Of a DNA stretch of 64,000 nucleotides, positions 45,255-57,324 are shown in pieces (the first letter of the stretch is position 1; every line of letters starts with the position of its first letter). The translations under genes and the position numbers were made by a program. The notes beneath the pieces were generated by a model, which was given only the letters and a program-made list of their open reading frames with translations, had not been told where the DNA came from and made no database searches. The DNA is taken from the NCBI RefSeq assembly GCF_019649055.1, contig NW_026570316.1:248001-312000 (forward strand). The letters are read 5' to 3'. The DNA is from Paramacrobiotus metropolitanus (lineage: Eukaryota; Tardigrada; Eutardigrada; Parachela; Macrobiotidae).

Positions 45255-48200
45255 TTAATTAGCGCTGCTCAGATCGGGTTTGGAATAATTTGGATCCAGT
45301 TCCTGAAGCAGGGCCAGCTCCAGTGCATTGCGCTGCAAGGCTTCCAAATCTAAATAAAAATACCTAACAATGTTTTATTATCGGTAGCAAGCACTCAGAT
45401 TAATAATCATTGCATACCACATTCAGACACATGTAGCGTTACCTGAAGAAGAAATGCCGCTGCGTTCTGGATTGGTACTCGGGGCAGTAGTTTGCATCGG
45501 TGCTGCAGTTACCGGCTCTAATACGTTGCCGGTCACGTCCATATTAGCGTTATCAAGCGAGCCGACTGCTTGTGGGTTGACAAACACTCGGCGGCCGTTA
45601 TGCTCTACTTCAAGCACAATCTTGGGGTCGTCCGATGGAGATGTATACATCCTCTTCACTGTCAACGTGGCCCCAATCAGACCGGCCACAGTAGGTGACC
45701 AATCACCGAACTCCTCGGTTTGTACGGACTGGAATGCGGCTTCGGTGAGGATTACACGGACCTGATCGCCGACCTGGATGCTGGAACCGTCACCGCATGG
45801 AACTGTGATAAGATCGATCATGCACATTGTTAACTACAAAGAAAACCCGAACGAAGAGCAAGCCAGCTACTTTGAGCAAGCACTTAGGTATACCAGCCAG
45901 ACAGCATCGATAAAACCTCTTTCTCGTTCTGCAGCCATCCATAGTCAGTAGTGCAATATGACTAATTTTGAGAATTTCTGTATTGAACTTGAAGACTGAC
46001 TGACCTTTATCCACTTTCCTTAGTGCTTTTGGATTGAAACAGCTGACTTGTTTGCCCACACTGACTTGTACATCGCCGTCTTCATCGAAAAACAGGATAT
46101 CACCCAATTTTCCCAGAGCGTTCAGATGATCATCATCTAGACCGCCGTGAGTCTTCTGCAGCTCACGAGCGATGTCGATTTCCGCCACGACGCGCACAAT
46201 ATTTTTGGCCTTGATCACGTGCCCATCGCCGTCACGGCCTTCGTATCCGTCTGCAAGTTAAAGACTTAGGCATTTCTATAAGTTTCGCAACATATTTAGT
46301 TTGGAATATCTTTTAAGCGGTGCTCCAAATGCTTACCTCGCGATACAACCTTCAGGGCTTCAGGATTGCACAGTACAATGCGCAAAGCCGGTACTGGAAC
46401 GTTAAAGAGTTTTATTTCCGCATCACCGCTTGACGTGATCATCTCCACAATTCCCCAGCAACCGCACATCTCCGCAGCGAAATTCAGGTTGTGTTCCGCT
46501 TGTTTCATCCTCACCAGTGCCTGGTCCTTGTTGATAACAACGTGGCTGCCCACCACGGGCCGGCCCAGCCGAAGGGCTAACTTGATGGTGCGATTCAGCA
46601 GTTTTCCGTTGACCATGTGCGATTTTAGCAGGATGGCCGTCTTCAGTGCTTCCGGTGCTGCATAAGAATAATTTATTTAAGCATGTACAATTTACGCACG
46701 CACTGACGTCTGATTTTAAATAAACCAGTTAGCCCATTTACAATACTGCGAACGAAGCTAATACTTCTTTACTGTATCGATACTGGCGCGGAGTGCCAAT
46801 CTTCCTTTCTAAGTTCTACCACAGCTCTTAAGCTTACCTGTTGGCTCCAAAATACGGTGCTCCTTACAATTTTAACTACATAGTACAATATTATACTGTA
46901 CACTGCCATACGTACCGTTTCCATTTTGCGAACGATCCAATCTCATAGCCAACACCGCTCTGCGATCATCCCGCACGGCATTACATAAGGTAAGCGCCAA
47001 ATCCTTATGCTCCGCACTGATGGCAAACCTCACGCACTGCCATACATCATCCAGCGCATACCGATCGATGCGCCCGTCCGCTATCAGACAATCGGCCAGC
47101 TTGTCATTATCGAACACAGCCGTCATGCCGAGAGCGTTGACTCCGTCTTCGTCCTTTAGCGTGGGATCACATTGCGGATGAGCCAGTATGGCGTTCATCA
47201 TCTTGACCCGCTCTTCTTCATCCGCAATGCCACCCGCAAAAGCGCACATGATTAATGCTGTCGTCTTCTTGAAACCGGTGGAGGTCATGTTGATGTCGAT
47301 GGACGGAGTGTCGACGAGCATTTGGACAATAGGCGGGCTGCGTCCACAAGCTGCTAACATTAAGGGCGTTAAGCCGGCGACTTTCTGGTTGACGTCAGTG
47401 TTCGGTTGCTGAAGGATTTCTTGGACACCGGTAATATCTTCTCTCATAATGGCAGAATGCAGCGGAGGTATGTCTTTGTGGGTTTCTATTGGTTGTTTTG
47501 CCCGACTATCTGCCTCTTCGTTATTCAGAACCTCTGCAAGCAGATGCTACTATTTTTTAACTGGCCCGGTTCTAAGCGCCTCGATCAGCTAAAGCAGTAA
47601 AAGTACTGTTTTTAAATTTTTTAAGTTTGTTCAACAAAATTTAAACTGTCGTTAATTTCATTACCGAGTATATTCGTAATTTCGCTATTGCAAAACAAAA
47701 CCCGAATTCTTAGTTTTAAATTTTTTCCGTCGTACCTTTCGCGACTGCCAGAAATATCTTCTGAATCCCCTCGGGAACACTATCCAGAATCGCCACCACC
47801 AGATCCGCATTCTCGCTCTTGACAGCCAATGCACCCACCTTAATGATATCCTCTGCCGCATAGTGCTTGACCCGATCACCGCGTAACAGACACCCTACAA
47901 TTGCTGGATTCTTGGTTCGTACCGCCATCTCCAGCGCTGTCCAGTTCTCGCCATTCCGCAACGCTAACCGGCAGCGTGGATGTGCTGCTATGAGCTCCGC
48001 TTTCTGCAGAATGCTGGTTTTGGCACTGGGATGCCCTGCCAAGACTACAGCGGTCATCAGTGGAGTGTTTCGAGCGCTGGTGGTCGGCTTATTGACATCC
48101 AGACGTGGACACTGAAGTAATTCACGGAGAATGGCGATGTCGATGCCGTCACGTAGTGCTAGCGTCAACGGTGTCTCCCCGTTGAATTCCCGGTTGATCA

Positions 48201-48967
48201 CGCTGCTGTTGGCCGTCGAGCAGATGTGACGCACTTGCAGCACATTCCCTTCCGCAACAGCCCCGTGCAGAGGTCCCGCTGCAATATCAGTGAATACTTT
48301 AGTGATCTGTTTGTGTTTCGTATGCGGTTCTTAAACTCTATATATGCACAATGAAAGCATCTGTCACACAGGGTTCTCAAAATGCACATGTAACACGGAA
48401 TACTCGGAATACTCATGATCATTTCTAAGCATTATATGTCTTTAACCATTATATGTTGGGCGCTTCCTTTACGGTACTTTAAAAGTACATCGCGCAGAAT
48501 GCACAGGTCATTTTGATTGCGTCTATTAAAAGTTCTCCTCGTAAGAAAACGCTTCCATCTGCATTCGTACAACTAAAAACCCACAATGCTAAAACAAACC
48601 CTTCGAATTCGCGATGCACAATTGTAGCTGACTCTCATAATAAGACTTATGGTGGGTCTAAGGTTCGAAGCGAATCTGGTTGCGATACAGCAACTCCACC
48701 TCGCGAGGTGGCTTCACGTACTGTATCTGTAGGCGTGACCACCTCGTGCGGTTGAGCAACCTTACCATAGCAAATAGCAAGATTCGCTTTGAATCTGAGA
48801 CCCACCCTTACACTGCCACTACACTGTATATATTACAGCATACATATTTAGCTCTACAAAAGCTCTTTGAAACTACAAGCACTACCTCCAAAAAACGGAA
48901 CAGTGCGTGCGACCGGAAACACGCAACATAACACTAGCTTACCTTCCGTGCTAGCCGACGCCCCCAT
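45255..48967 (-). CDS. ANK-MIB-repeat protein, copy 2 (N-myristoylation-type start)
   Basis: Seven exons on the minus strand: 48943-48967, 47736-48278, 46916-47533, 46337-46657, 46005-46250, 45443-45802, 45255-45349; 735 residues, all introns phase 1. Exons 1, 2, 4, 5 and 6 have exactly the lengths of copy 1 (25, 543, 321, 246, 360 bp); exon 3 is 9 bp longer and exon 7 is 18 bp longer. MGASASTE is identical. Ankyrin blocks lie in exons 2 and 3 (GETPLTLALRDG; GLTPLMLAACG). MIB-type repeats lie in exon 4 (VGSHVVINKDQALV...LCNPEALKVV), exon 5 (GDVQVSV...CFNPKALRKV) and exon 6 (IQVGDQVRVILTEAAF...VFVNPQAVGSL). The end is LELALLQELDPNYSKPDL. Both genes lie in the same orientation about 9 kb apart, as a tandem duplication. 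Role unknown; see copy 1. Confidence 0.83.
48651..48807. mobile_element. 157-bp MITE-like element in intron 1 of ANK-MIB copy 2
   Basis: Ends GGTGGGTCTAAGGTTCGAAG and, in reverse complement, GGGTGGGTCTCAGATTCAAAG form imperfect terminal inverted repeats continuing to CGAATCT. The interior has a second short hairpin (CCACCTCGCGAGGTGG). No coding capacity. Confidence 0.65.
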
Positions 48968-50282
48968 TTCTCAACCTTGTACGGATGGTTTTTTGACTGA
49001 GATCCTATGTAAAATTAGCAACCGTATGCTAACTGTTAAGAATTCATAATTACTGTACAATGCAGGAAATTCGAATGTGGCAGAAGTTTATCGTCTACGC
49101 AGCCTTTATTGCCGGATATACGAGAGTTTCTTATCAAAATACATAATTTTCGGTTTATACCGATATGGTCGGATATTTTGTTATTATCAGTCAGATAGCT
49201 ATAATCACAATCAGACTACGAATCCCAGTGAACACATGACACCACTTACACACAACGTGATGAAATGCCGTAAACAAGTTACCGGAATTTGGGTGTGGAG
49301 TGACCGTCATTGACGTAATTGTGCCAGTATGTACGAAGTCATTCATTTGTTACTAACGCGATAAAGCATTTGTGCCGCCTCTTAATATTTGTATATACGC
49401 AAGTACTTACTATAGTAAGTTCTTGATATACGACAATCTATGCGATTTTGTAGCGTGTTTCTCAGCATATGCAGGTGGTACAAAGAAGGCATACGCATTG
49501 CAACAACAACAACAACGTTAAAAACACTTGCTTTAAAAGGCGAGTCATCATGATTATATTTATCAACCCAGACAATCTACACTGGTATACTGTAAATTGT
49601 CCCGTTTGGTTTATCCTTAACTGGATGCCAGTGTTACAATCTTATCAGCCTGCAAAATATCATCAGGATTGTGCTGGCAAAATGACGGTTCAAAATTACT
49701 TGATAAAATTGTATGAATGCTGTCGGTGCTACTGCTTCTTGGTTTCTCTTGTTGACCTTGAGTTACTCTGTACATGGGCATACCGTTAATAAGTATCTTA
49801 ATACGAGTACAAACTATGTACCAACTACCAAACAAACGGCATTTATAACAGAAAAACTTCCTCTATGCTATCCTGGCCGGGGAGCGTACCCATAACACAA
49901 ATCGCGTTTCCCCGTTGCTGATACCGCCTTCAGGTGCGCGACTACCTCCTGTGAAGTCCGTAGTGTAGTCAGCCTTAAAAATATATATACATATATATAT
50001 ATACAAGTGTCGGTCGCGCTAGCGCGCGACCAGTTATGTTTGAGGTATGGAAGAATGAAAGAAATACAAAATATACTCTTACTTCGTAATAGCAATAAAA
50101 AAAATTTTGAGAAATATTTCAAACATAAAAGCTCTGCGAGGTCAGCTACGAAAATATTTTAAACATGTAGAAATGTGGAAAGTTTATTGGTTTTCAAGCA
50201 TTCCGGTTAAATTCGACCAGCTTTATGAAAACTATGAAAGCCTCCGTAATTTTTCTTTTTTCATGGTTGTTTTTAACGTTTT

Positions 50283-50357
50283 AAAATCGGACTACCCGTT
50301 CGTCCAAACATAATTTTCTTAGCAAAGGCCGTCATAGCTGTTACGGATGTAGTTAAC

Positions 50358-50441
<84 letters not shown>

Positions 50442-50516
50442 GTTAACTACATCCGTAACAGCTATGACGGCCTTTGCTAAAAAAATTATGTTTGGACGAA
50501 CGGGTAGTCCGATTTT
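50283..50516. mobile_element. 234-bp palindromic element with (TA)n centre
   Basis: Two arms of about 85 bp, running from AAAATCGGACTACCCGTTCG to TTACGGATGTAGTTAACTAT, are reverse complements with at most a mismatch or two. They flank a pure TA run. This is typical of a foldback/MITE element; the TA run makes an antisense Ile-Tyr ORF that is not a gene. Confidence 0.85.
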
Positions 50517-50640
50517 GAAGCGGTAAAGTGCGCCAGAATCGTCGCAACGACGCGGGTAATGTTGCGTTATCGCCGACCCAATGCGCCTCGAGGGGAAAGC
50601 AGGTGCCTCAAAAAACAAATTGTTACAATGGGCCTGTCAG
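50480..50640 (+). repeat. Associated repeat, copy 1
   Basis: From TTATGTTTGGACGAACGGGT to CAAATTGTTACAATGGGCC; similar in order to 50895-51060. It overlaps the right arm of the palindrome. Confidence 0.65.
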
Positions 50641-50832
50641 CCTCGGCTCCAGACATCGATCTCATCTGGTTAAAGCAAAGTATTGTAAACTATGTTGACT
50701 GCTTATTACTTCCGGGTGTAAAGTAGAGGGCGCACCTCGGCCACCGGCCTCCATGCGTAAGAAACCCAAAATTTATCCGGAGAGCGTTGACAAATTATAA
50801 TGTATACGTCCGACGCCGTATTATCATACAAC

Positions 50833-50881
50833 TGGTTACGGATGTAGTCCTCCGTAAACTGGTTTATCTACATCCGTAACC
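50833..50881. repeat. Short hairpin sharing the palindrome core
   Basis: GGTTACGGATGTAG and CTACATCCGTAACC flank a 20-bp loop; the same TTACGGATGTAG word forms the inner arm of the 234-bp palindrome. Confidence 0.8.
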
Positions 50882-50894
50882 ACGTATACACTAT

Positions 50895-51060
50895 TGACAA
50901 TGTAGCCAATGTTTGGGCGAACGGCTGAACCGATTTCGACACGGCCAAGTGCGTTAGAATCGTTTCAACGGCGCGAAGATTCATACGCTATTGCGGAATC
51001 GATACGCCCCAAAAGGGAAGGAGTAGCCCCAAAAAACAAATTGTTGCCATGGGCCCAGAT
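50895..51060 (+). repeat. Associated repeat, copy 2
   Basis: Diverged second copy following the short hairpin: ATGTTTGGGCGAACGG ... CAAATTGTTGCCATGGGCC. Hairpin plus tail is thus present twice in tandem. Confidence 0.65.
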
Positions 51061-51244
51061 AGAAATACATGGGTAAATGCTTTGTCTGTTCGCGGACCGT
51101 TCGGAAAAACCGAGACAGACCGCGGCCTTCGGCATCGGCAGGTTACAAAGTATTGCAAATTTAAGAAACATATGCAAAAATTAATCGCAGTCAATCCCAC
51201 CCGCGTAATCAATACTTCTATACCTCGTATTCTTTCATATACAA

Positions 51245-51322
51245 TATTTCTTAGATTTCTTAGGTTTCTTAGATTTCTTAGGTGTATTAGGTTTATTAGG
51301 TTTCTTAGCGTTTCTCAGGTTT
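51245..51322 (+). repeat. 9-bp minisatellite (TTTCTTAGG-type)
   Basis: About eight tandem units of TTTCTTAGR or close variants. Confidence 0.8.
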
Positions 51323-53020
51323 TTTTAGACACTTTGCCGACACACTGGGTCCCCGACACTTTGCCGTTGTAGCGAATGTTCTCCCGTTCCACACATCCAA
51401 TCTGCACGCTCTAAAGTGCTGCAGAATCCTCACAGTGTCTAGAGTGTTCCTGCATCATCAATTTTCTGGAAAGCCCACTACCCACAGTCCAGTGGTCACT
51501 CAAAAGCTTGTTACCATGGTGGCCATTAGCTTAACATGGGCTGCTTGCAAATTGCCAAATTCCCAGATTGTTACTATGACGTGTTATTATATCGAATTGT
51601 CACTTAACTTAGCGAACTGCGAATTAGCAAAAATAACAGGTTCTGCTCACGCCTGTTTTTTTTGTTCGTGCCTCCTTATTGTAATAAACATCGTGCCATT
51701 ATTTAATACATATGCAGTTAACCTTTTTACATGCTCGAAATCCTAAGACATTATTCATCCGTGCTGGGCTTGTTATTATATATTCTATAGATATACCTAC
51801 TTCTATATACAGATATCTAAATAAAGGGCCAAAGGGAGGCTGTTGCGATGTGGCCACACGTTGAACAGCGAAAGCTTTGCTTTGCGAACACGATAGCTTT
51901 GCGAACATTGTGTCAGATAGCCCGAATTTTGGAATGATTTATGATTTTTGGTTAGATTTATGTAAGTAGCGCCCTTGTTTAGGTTGGAGATCATAAAAAC
52001 AGTATAGTTCGACCGAATACAGAGACTCCAATATTCCGCATGGCAAAACTGACTTATAACTATTCAAACTGAAGTTTCATTGTGTATACCAATGTGCACA
52101 TTGAAAATTGATTACAAGCACAGAATGTCCATAAGAACGTTGTAAACTGTTGGAGGAATATCTCGAGATTTTATCCCTTTCGCTGTATGAACCAGCGAAC
52201 CGAACGGTTGACAGAATTTACTTTCACTGCATTGAATGGGCACGGTCTCGCACTTATTCATCCTTAACCCAACCGCACAGGGCGCACACTCGCATCTATC
52301 CTGGATGAAACCAAAAACCGGCTGTATTGCCCGTTAAGCAGCCGCGCTTGTAGGGCGGGATTGCTCCTGCAGCGGAGTGTTCGTTTCGTCGATTCATACA
52401 ACGAAAGTGTTCGGTTCGTTGAGAATCTCGAAGTAGTGATTTTGTTTTATCAAAGCCATAATGTGAAATGCGGCGAAAACGCTTGTAATATACGGCGACA
52501 GTCGACATTATTATTGTAGGCTTTTCTGCTTATCCGACACACTCGCATAAAAAGTATGCCCTTGAAGTCGAAACAAGTTGTGAGTGATGCTTCTGCACGG
52601 CATCTCAGTTTCTTGATGAAATTTTGACCTGATTATTAGACACACTGTCAAACACCTTGAGGATAGACATTTATAAAGCAAACAGAGCGTGAACTGGAAG
52701 CCGCCATTTGGCCAATCATGGATGTGTGATTTGTGAATTATACCGGAAACACCTCATTAATTGCACTTACACCTGCTTACATTAATGCGTAGATCTGTTA
52801 ACCTCATACGGCGCCGCTTTACTGTGGAATATATTTGGTGAAATCCACAAAAAAATTAAGTAATCAAAAGTCATTGTTCGCAGACTTAATTTCGTCTACA
52901 GTAAGCGAGTAACACTACAAGTAACGATCGTGAGTGTCAAAAAACGAACCTCGAAATGTAACGTTTCTTGATTTATAAACCACAAGAAGCTGCTTTTAGA
53001 AAATTAATGTTACAACTATG

Positions 53021-53027
53021 TATAAAA
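53021..53027 (+). promoter_or_regulatory. TATA box of the lipocalin gene
   Basis: TATAAAA 52 bp upstream of the ATG, consistent with a short 5' UTR. Confidence 0.6.
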
Positions 53028-53072
53028 ATGCGCAGTAATTAACTCCCTACAGAATATTCTTTTTTTTCAAAA

Positions 53073-55480
53073 ATGGCTCTTCGTTTGAGGCATATTTGGT
53101 GGTTTTTTGTTGCTGCTGGTAAGTCCGTAAGCGGTTCACCGTAATTTGCTACCGACGTTTTATACAGTAAACAGATACACTGTGCCGGTTTTATAATATC
53201 CGCCTGTGGTATTGACTATAAGCTGTGTTTTTCTACATAAGTAAACCGGTCAGTGAAAACCTTTATGATATTTCTAGAAAACTTGTGACTGTTGTACTCT
53301 ATTCCGAATTAATTTTTAAAGAAGATATGGATATCCCTCATAATTTTCGATGAATTTATAACGGACTGGTTTTGATTGTTACTTGAAACAGCACATTATA
53401 TAAATCGTGGCAAACGTTTTTTTAGTTACCGGAGAATAGTAACGAAAAAGTTGTAGCGATTCGCTAGAAATAAAATAGCCTTTGTTGTTTGTTGTAGGCG
53501 TAGCAGATGTGGTCCGCGGGCAGTCGTCTGGGTGCGCAAGCAACTATGTCGGCTTAGGTGGTTATTCCTCGACCGGGTACGGCACGAATCCATCCTCATC
53601 TAACGGTTTTTGTGGAATTGGCAATGCTGTCAAGGGACAAACCGTGGATCTCGATAGGGTACACAATCTTTTATCTACACTGTAATTAGAGCATTGACGA
53701 CGCATTTGATACTATCATGTTACGCTTATTTTGAAATATTTTCACCATTTTGCGTAGTACTTAATTCATAAAATGGCTAGGACCGTTATTTTACCGGCTT
53801 GGTTAAAATTCCGTAGAAAGGTCAACACTGATGTTGATGCTTACATTTAAAACTAAATTTTGGATACAGTTATAGCGCTGTTAACATCAGTTTTGGTACC
53901 AAATGAAGAAGCGCATAAGCCACAGTGTCATACTTTAACGATTGTTTAACATCCCGTTTGACAATGTAGTTAACGGGAACATGGTACTCGTACGCCACCT
54001 GGACGCCAGATACCAATGCCAGCGATGTGGACAGTGTAGTCAGCAACACTATTAACTTCTATCGCATTCTGGGCAAAGGGCTCTTCCCGACGACCACGAT
54101 ACCGGCAGCCATTATGGTCCAGGAGCAGCTATTCTACAATAATGCCTCCGATACGACGTGCCGTTCGAGTCGGGAAATCTGCTACATGACCACCGATGGA
54201 CGCCAGATCGGTGTGTACTTTAATCCCCCGAATCCTGCCCGAAACAGGAGCGAATCAGCCGGTATGTCAGGGTAAAACCATTATGCTTCCTTACAGCTTT
54301 TTTTTTACATGCGTTGCATTGTATTTTTATCTGCATGCTAGTACTTATACTTAATGCTATACATATTATTAGCAGCATGCAAACAAAAATAGTTGCTATA
54401 TTATCAGTAGTATGTTGTATAAACGCTTACGCTTCGTTTTCGCATCATGATTACGCGAAAGTCTTCTAACCTTTGCGAATTACTCCTGTACGGTACTCTG
54501 ATTCTCACACTTCAAAGTATGCATTTTTCCCCCAATTTATTACTTCGGTATCGCCTGCATTTTACAAATTGTGCTACACCTGCACCAGATGCCATAACGC
54601 GTGACTGCAAAAAAAATAACAACTGCATTTTCAAGAAAAATATCTCAAAGTACCTGTTCACACGAGAACCCTGCAAGATTTTAAATTCCTGAGGTGTAGG
54701 TGTACTGATAGGTGTCCGAATGTGAAACGTAAAAATTAAAAGTGAAATAAATAAATGAAAGATGAAAGTGAAAAATACAAGTGAAACGTGAAATATAACA
54801 TAAAATAACGTGAAAAACAATGTGAAAATAACGTGCAAAATAATAATTATTAGTTCGATGGAGCAATAATGTGAAACGTTGTGCATATAAGACGGCAGAC
54901 GTGAACTGTTTAATTTTTTTGCCCGAAAATTTCCGTGCAAAGAGTGGATCTCTAACAGAAAAATTTGTAATTAGGCGTATAAAGTGCGGGCGAAACCAGA
55001 ACACTTGTTTATCGGTAAGTACTCTATTTGTACGAGTATACGTATGTCATGACGTTTCGGTTTTATGTCGGGCGTGGGATATAATGCCGTTGCTTGAATT
55101 TTTCAGCTGAAGACCTTTTGTTTCTGTTCTCAGGTGTGGATAGCTCCATTGTTCTGGCGACGGATTATGATACGTACGCCATTTTCTATTTGTGCTACGC
55201 GACAAACAGCAGTTCGGGTTTATGCGCTTATCCCGATATCTATGTTAATACCAGAAAAAAACCGACGGACATCACGGCGAGCGACCGGCAAACGATAAGC
55301 GGCGCCGTCAACGCTGCTGTGAAGCCATACTGTCTGGATGTCAACGCTTTTCAACTCTCGCTCTGGAGCACAAATAAGCCGGACTGTCCCCGGGTGGATC
55401 CCTCGCCGTGCTATACAACCGTAGCCAAAGGGTTCAACGATACGATAGAAGCCTTCCCGGACAAACAACCCGAACTGTGA
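53073..55480 (+). CDS. Secreted lipocalin
   Basis: Four exons: 53073-53118, 53498-53658, 53970-54261, 55134-55480 (281 residues; phases 1, 0, 1). Exon 1 and the start of exon 2 form a signal peptide (MALRLRHIWWFFVAAG). Exon 2 gives a Gly/Ser-rich N-terminal extension with cysteines, ending TVDLDR; exon 3 starts LTGTWYSYATW, the lipocalin G-x-W motif. Exon 4 starts with a G completed from exon 3 and contains LATDYDTYAIFYLCYA, the T-D-Y motif of the second structurally conserved region. Its second half carries further cysteines and an amphipathic C-terminal segment. At 281 residues it is longer than usual lipocalins (about 170-200) because of the N-terminal extension and a Cys-containing tail. 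An AATAAA lies at 55657. Role: extracellular binding or transport of a small hydrophobic ligand, by family. I see no further exon in the 872-bp third intron, but one with phase 1/1 cannot be excluded. Confidence 0.85.
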
Positions 55481-55965
55481 TTATATATACGGTGACATAT
55501 ACATAGTACATTTTATGGAAATCGTGGGTGCTTAATTTTGTCGTGGATGTTGATGGTTTTGCAATTTCGGATTAAGAAGATGATCTTGTGTTCAGTATTT
55601 TTGAACGACCGTCATATCGAAAGGTCGAGGCTTGTTGCATAATTCCTCTTAACAGGAATAAAAGTAATTACTGTAATTAATTCGTGAAATGTTGAATGCC
55701 GCCCGTTCCGGTTCAGAGCCGAGATTAACCTTTTCGTCGTGAGTACTGTATCTGTACGTAAAGAAAAGTTAAGCATGTGCGAAACGTTGGTCTTGCAAAG
55801 AACATTTTGATTGGCGTTAAAATAAAATAATACTGAAACTACTCGTACTTCTACAGGGATGTGTACAAATTTTACGGCTAGAAAATGATAAATCTAAATT
55901 CTTTTTAAAGAAACAAAGCCGTATCTACCACAAAATCGTATAAAATTAATTTCCGGTGAAATCAT
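55481..55965. other. Lipocalin 3' flank
   Basis: AT-rich; holds the AATAAA at 55657. No gene otherwise; the expected N-terminal exon of the TraB-domain gene could not be found here. Confidence 0.5.
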
Positions 55966-57324
55966 GAAATCCTAATTCGGACGCTCAAGCCGGATGCGGT
56001 GATGCTGGAACTATGTTCAGGTAAAGCCGCAATAATTAAACATGTACTACTGTAGTATATTGAATATTGATTATTTATGTTCTATTGATTTTATGAGAAT
56101 TTTATTTAAAGAATTATTATTGGTTAATATTTTCTATTTATTTTATATTTATAAATATTTTACGAAGAAATGTTAGTATTTGTTGACATTAATTTCTTAC
56201 AGTACTGATATTTCGTATTTACCTAATAAATATTTTCTAAATTCATATTTTACAACTTACGAATAAATATCTTTCGTAGCAGTAATATATTTGCAATCAT
56301 TCTTAACGAATCAATAAACAAAAGGGATTAACAAACCAATAAATGGAAAATAAATGAATAACTGCAGAAATACAATTTTCTCTTATTTTACTTAGATGTT
56401 AGTTATCATACGAGTGCCTTTTCGCTGCGTTTCAGCTCCATAGCTATGCTAACTGTTGATTGAAACATGTTTGCAGAACGGATGGGCCTGTTAACGGATA
56501 AGTCTTTATTCGATGAAGACCACGCCCATCTTGTCCTGAACGACCTGACGATGGAACGCGTGAAATCCGTGGCCAAAGAAATCGGCTTCCTCAAGGCCAT
56601 CATGGCGTTCTTCGTGCTAAAATTAGCCGCCGTCTACGTGGAAAAATTTGGGCTGGAGGGTGGTGACATGCGCACCGCCTACCGGGAGGCGGGGAACATT
56701 CCCCACTGCACGCTGCAGCTGGGGGATCGTCGCTGGAGCATCACGAGTCAGCGCGCCATGAATCCCCTCTCCCTGTGGGAACGACTGCAGTGTGTCGGGT
56801 TCAAAATCCGCACCATGCGGACGGTTATCTTCAGCCCGGAGAACGTGGAAACGCGCCGCTGGCGCGCTGTCGTGGAGGAACTGCAGGCCACATTCGCCGC
56901 GGCGTGTCCCACGGTGTACCGGGCCATTGTACAGGAGCGGGATGTCTGGCTGGCGGGGTCGCTGCAGCAGTCTGTGTCGCAGCCGGTGCTGACTGCGGAG
57001 GGTCCGCGGGGCCGGGTGACGGTGGGTGTCGTGGGGATCGCGCATGTGGCCGGTATCCAACGGGCCTGGAACAATCCCCCGCTGTCGCCGGAGGAGATGG
57101 CGAATCTGGAGACCATCCCGCCGCCGTCCGCCTTCCAGATGTTTGCGCCCGGTGTGGTGACGGGGTTGTGGCTGTCGCTCTGTGGGTACGGCGCGTACCG
57201 TGGTGGGAGGTTCGCGTTCAACCGCATGCGAAGACTCTACCGGTATTTATCCCCGGCGCGTCCAACGGTGATCACGGTCGTTATTACAAAGCGGCATGCG
57301 TTTCCCGGACAGCGCGGCAATTAA
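55966..57324 (+). pseudogene. TraB-domain protein (TRABD-like), N-terminal part missing
   Basis: Exon fragment about 55966-56020 (EILIRTLKPDAVMLELCS) and exon 56477-57324 join in phase to give ELCSERMGLL, matching the TraB/PrgY core. The large exon contains LQLGDRRWSITSQRA, IVQERDVWLA and the family motif VVGIAHVAGIQRAW, then a C-terminal hydrophobic segment (PGVVTGLWLSLCGYGAYRGG) and a basic tail. The family's N-terminal VGTAHxS exon is not visible, and the small exon is preceded by stops without an AG acceptor. The gene therefore looks 5'-truncated or has a distant first exon. The large exon is an undisrupted 282-codon frame of high GC, so the loss would be recent, or a shorter product is made from an in-frame ATG (56467 or 56482). 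An AATAAA lies at 57551. Human TRABD is an outer-mitochondrial-membrane protein; location here is inferred. Confidence 0.65.

Larger units (their letters stand above)
48968..53072. other. Gene-poor region with palindromic repeats before the lipocalin
   Basis: Contains a 234-bp palindrome, two copies of an associated repeat, a short hairpin, a minisatellite (all listed) and a GC-rich hairpin near 50010-50032 (GGTCGCGCTAGCGCGCGACC). No protein gene recognised. Confidence 0.55.

Noticed and set aside
48651-48807. Possible structured RNA gene in intron 1 of ANK-MIB copy 2
   Set aside because: The pairing is explained by terminal inverted repeats of a MITE-like element; no tRNA or snRNA landmarks are visible.
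50319-50618. Minus-strand ORF with a long Ile-Tyr repeat
   Set aside because: It reads through the TA-run centre of the foldback element.
56623-57227. Long antisense ORFs opposite the TraB-domain exon
   Set aside because: They are shadows of a GC-rich coding exon; the plus-strand frame carries the conserved family motifs.
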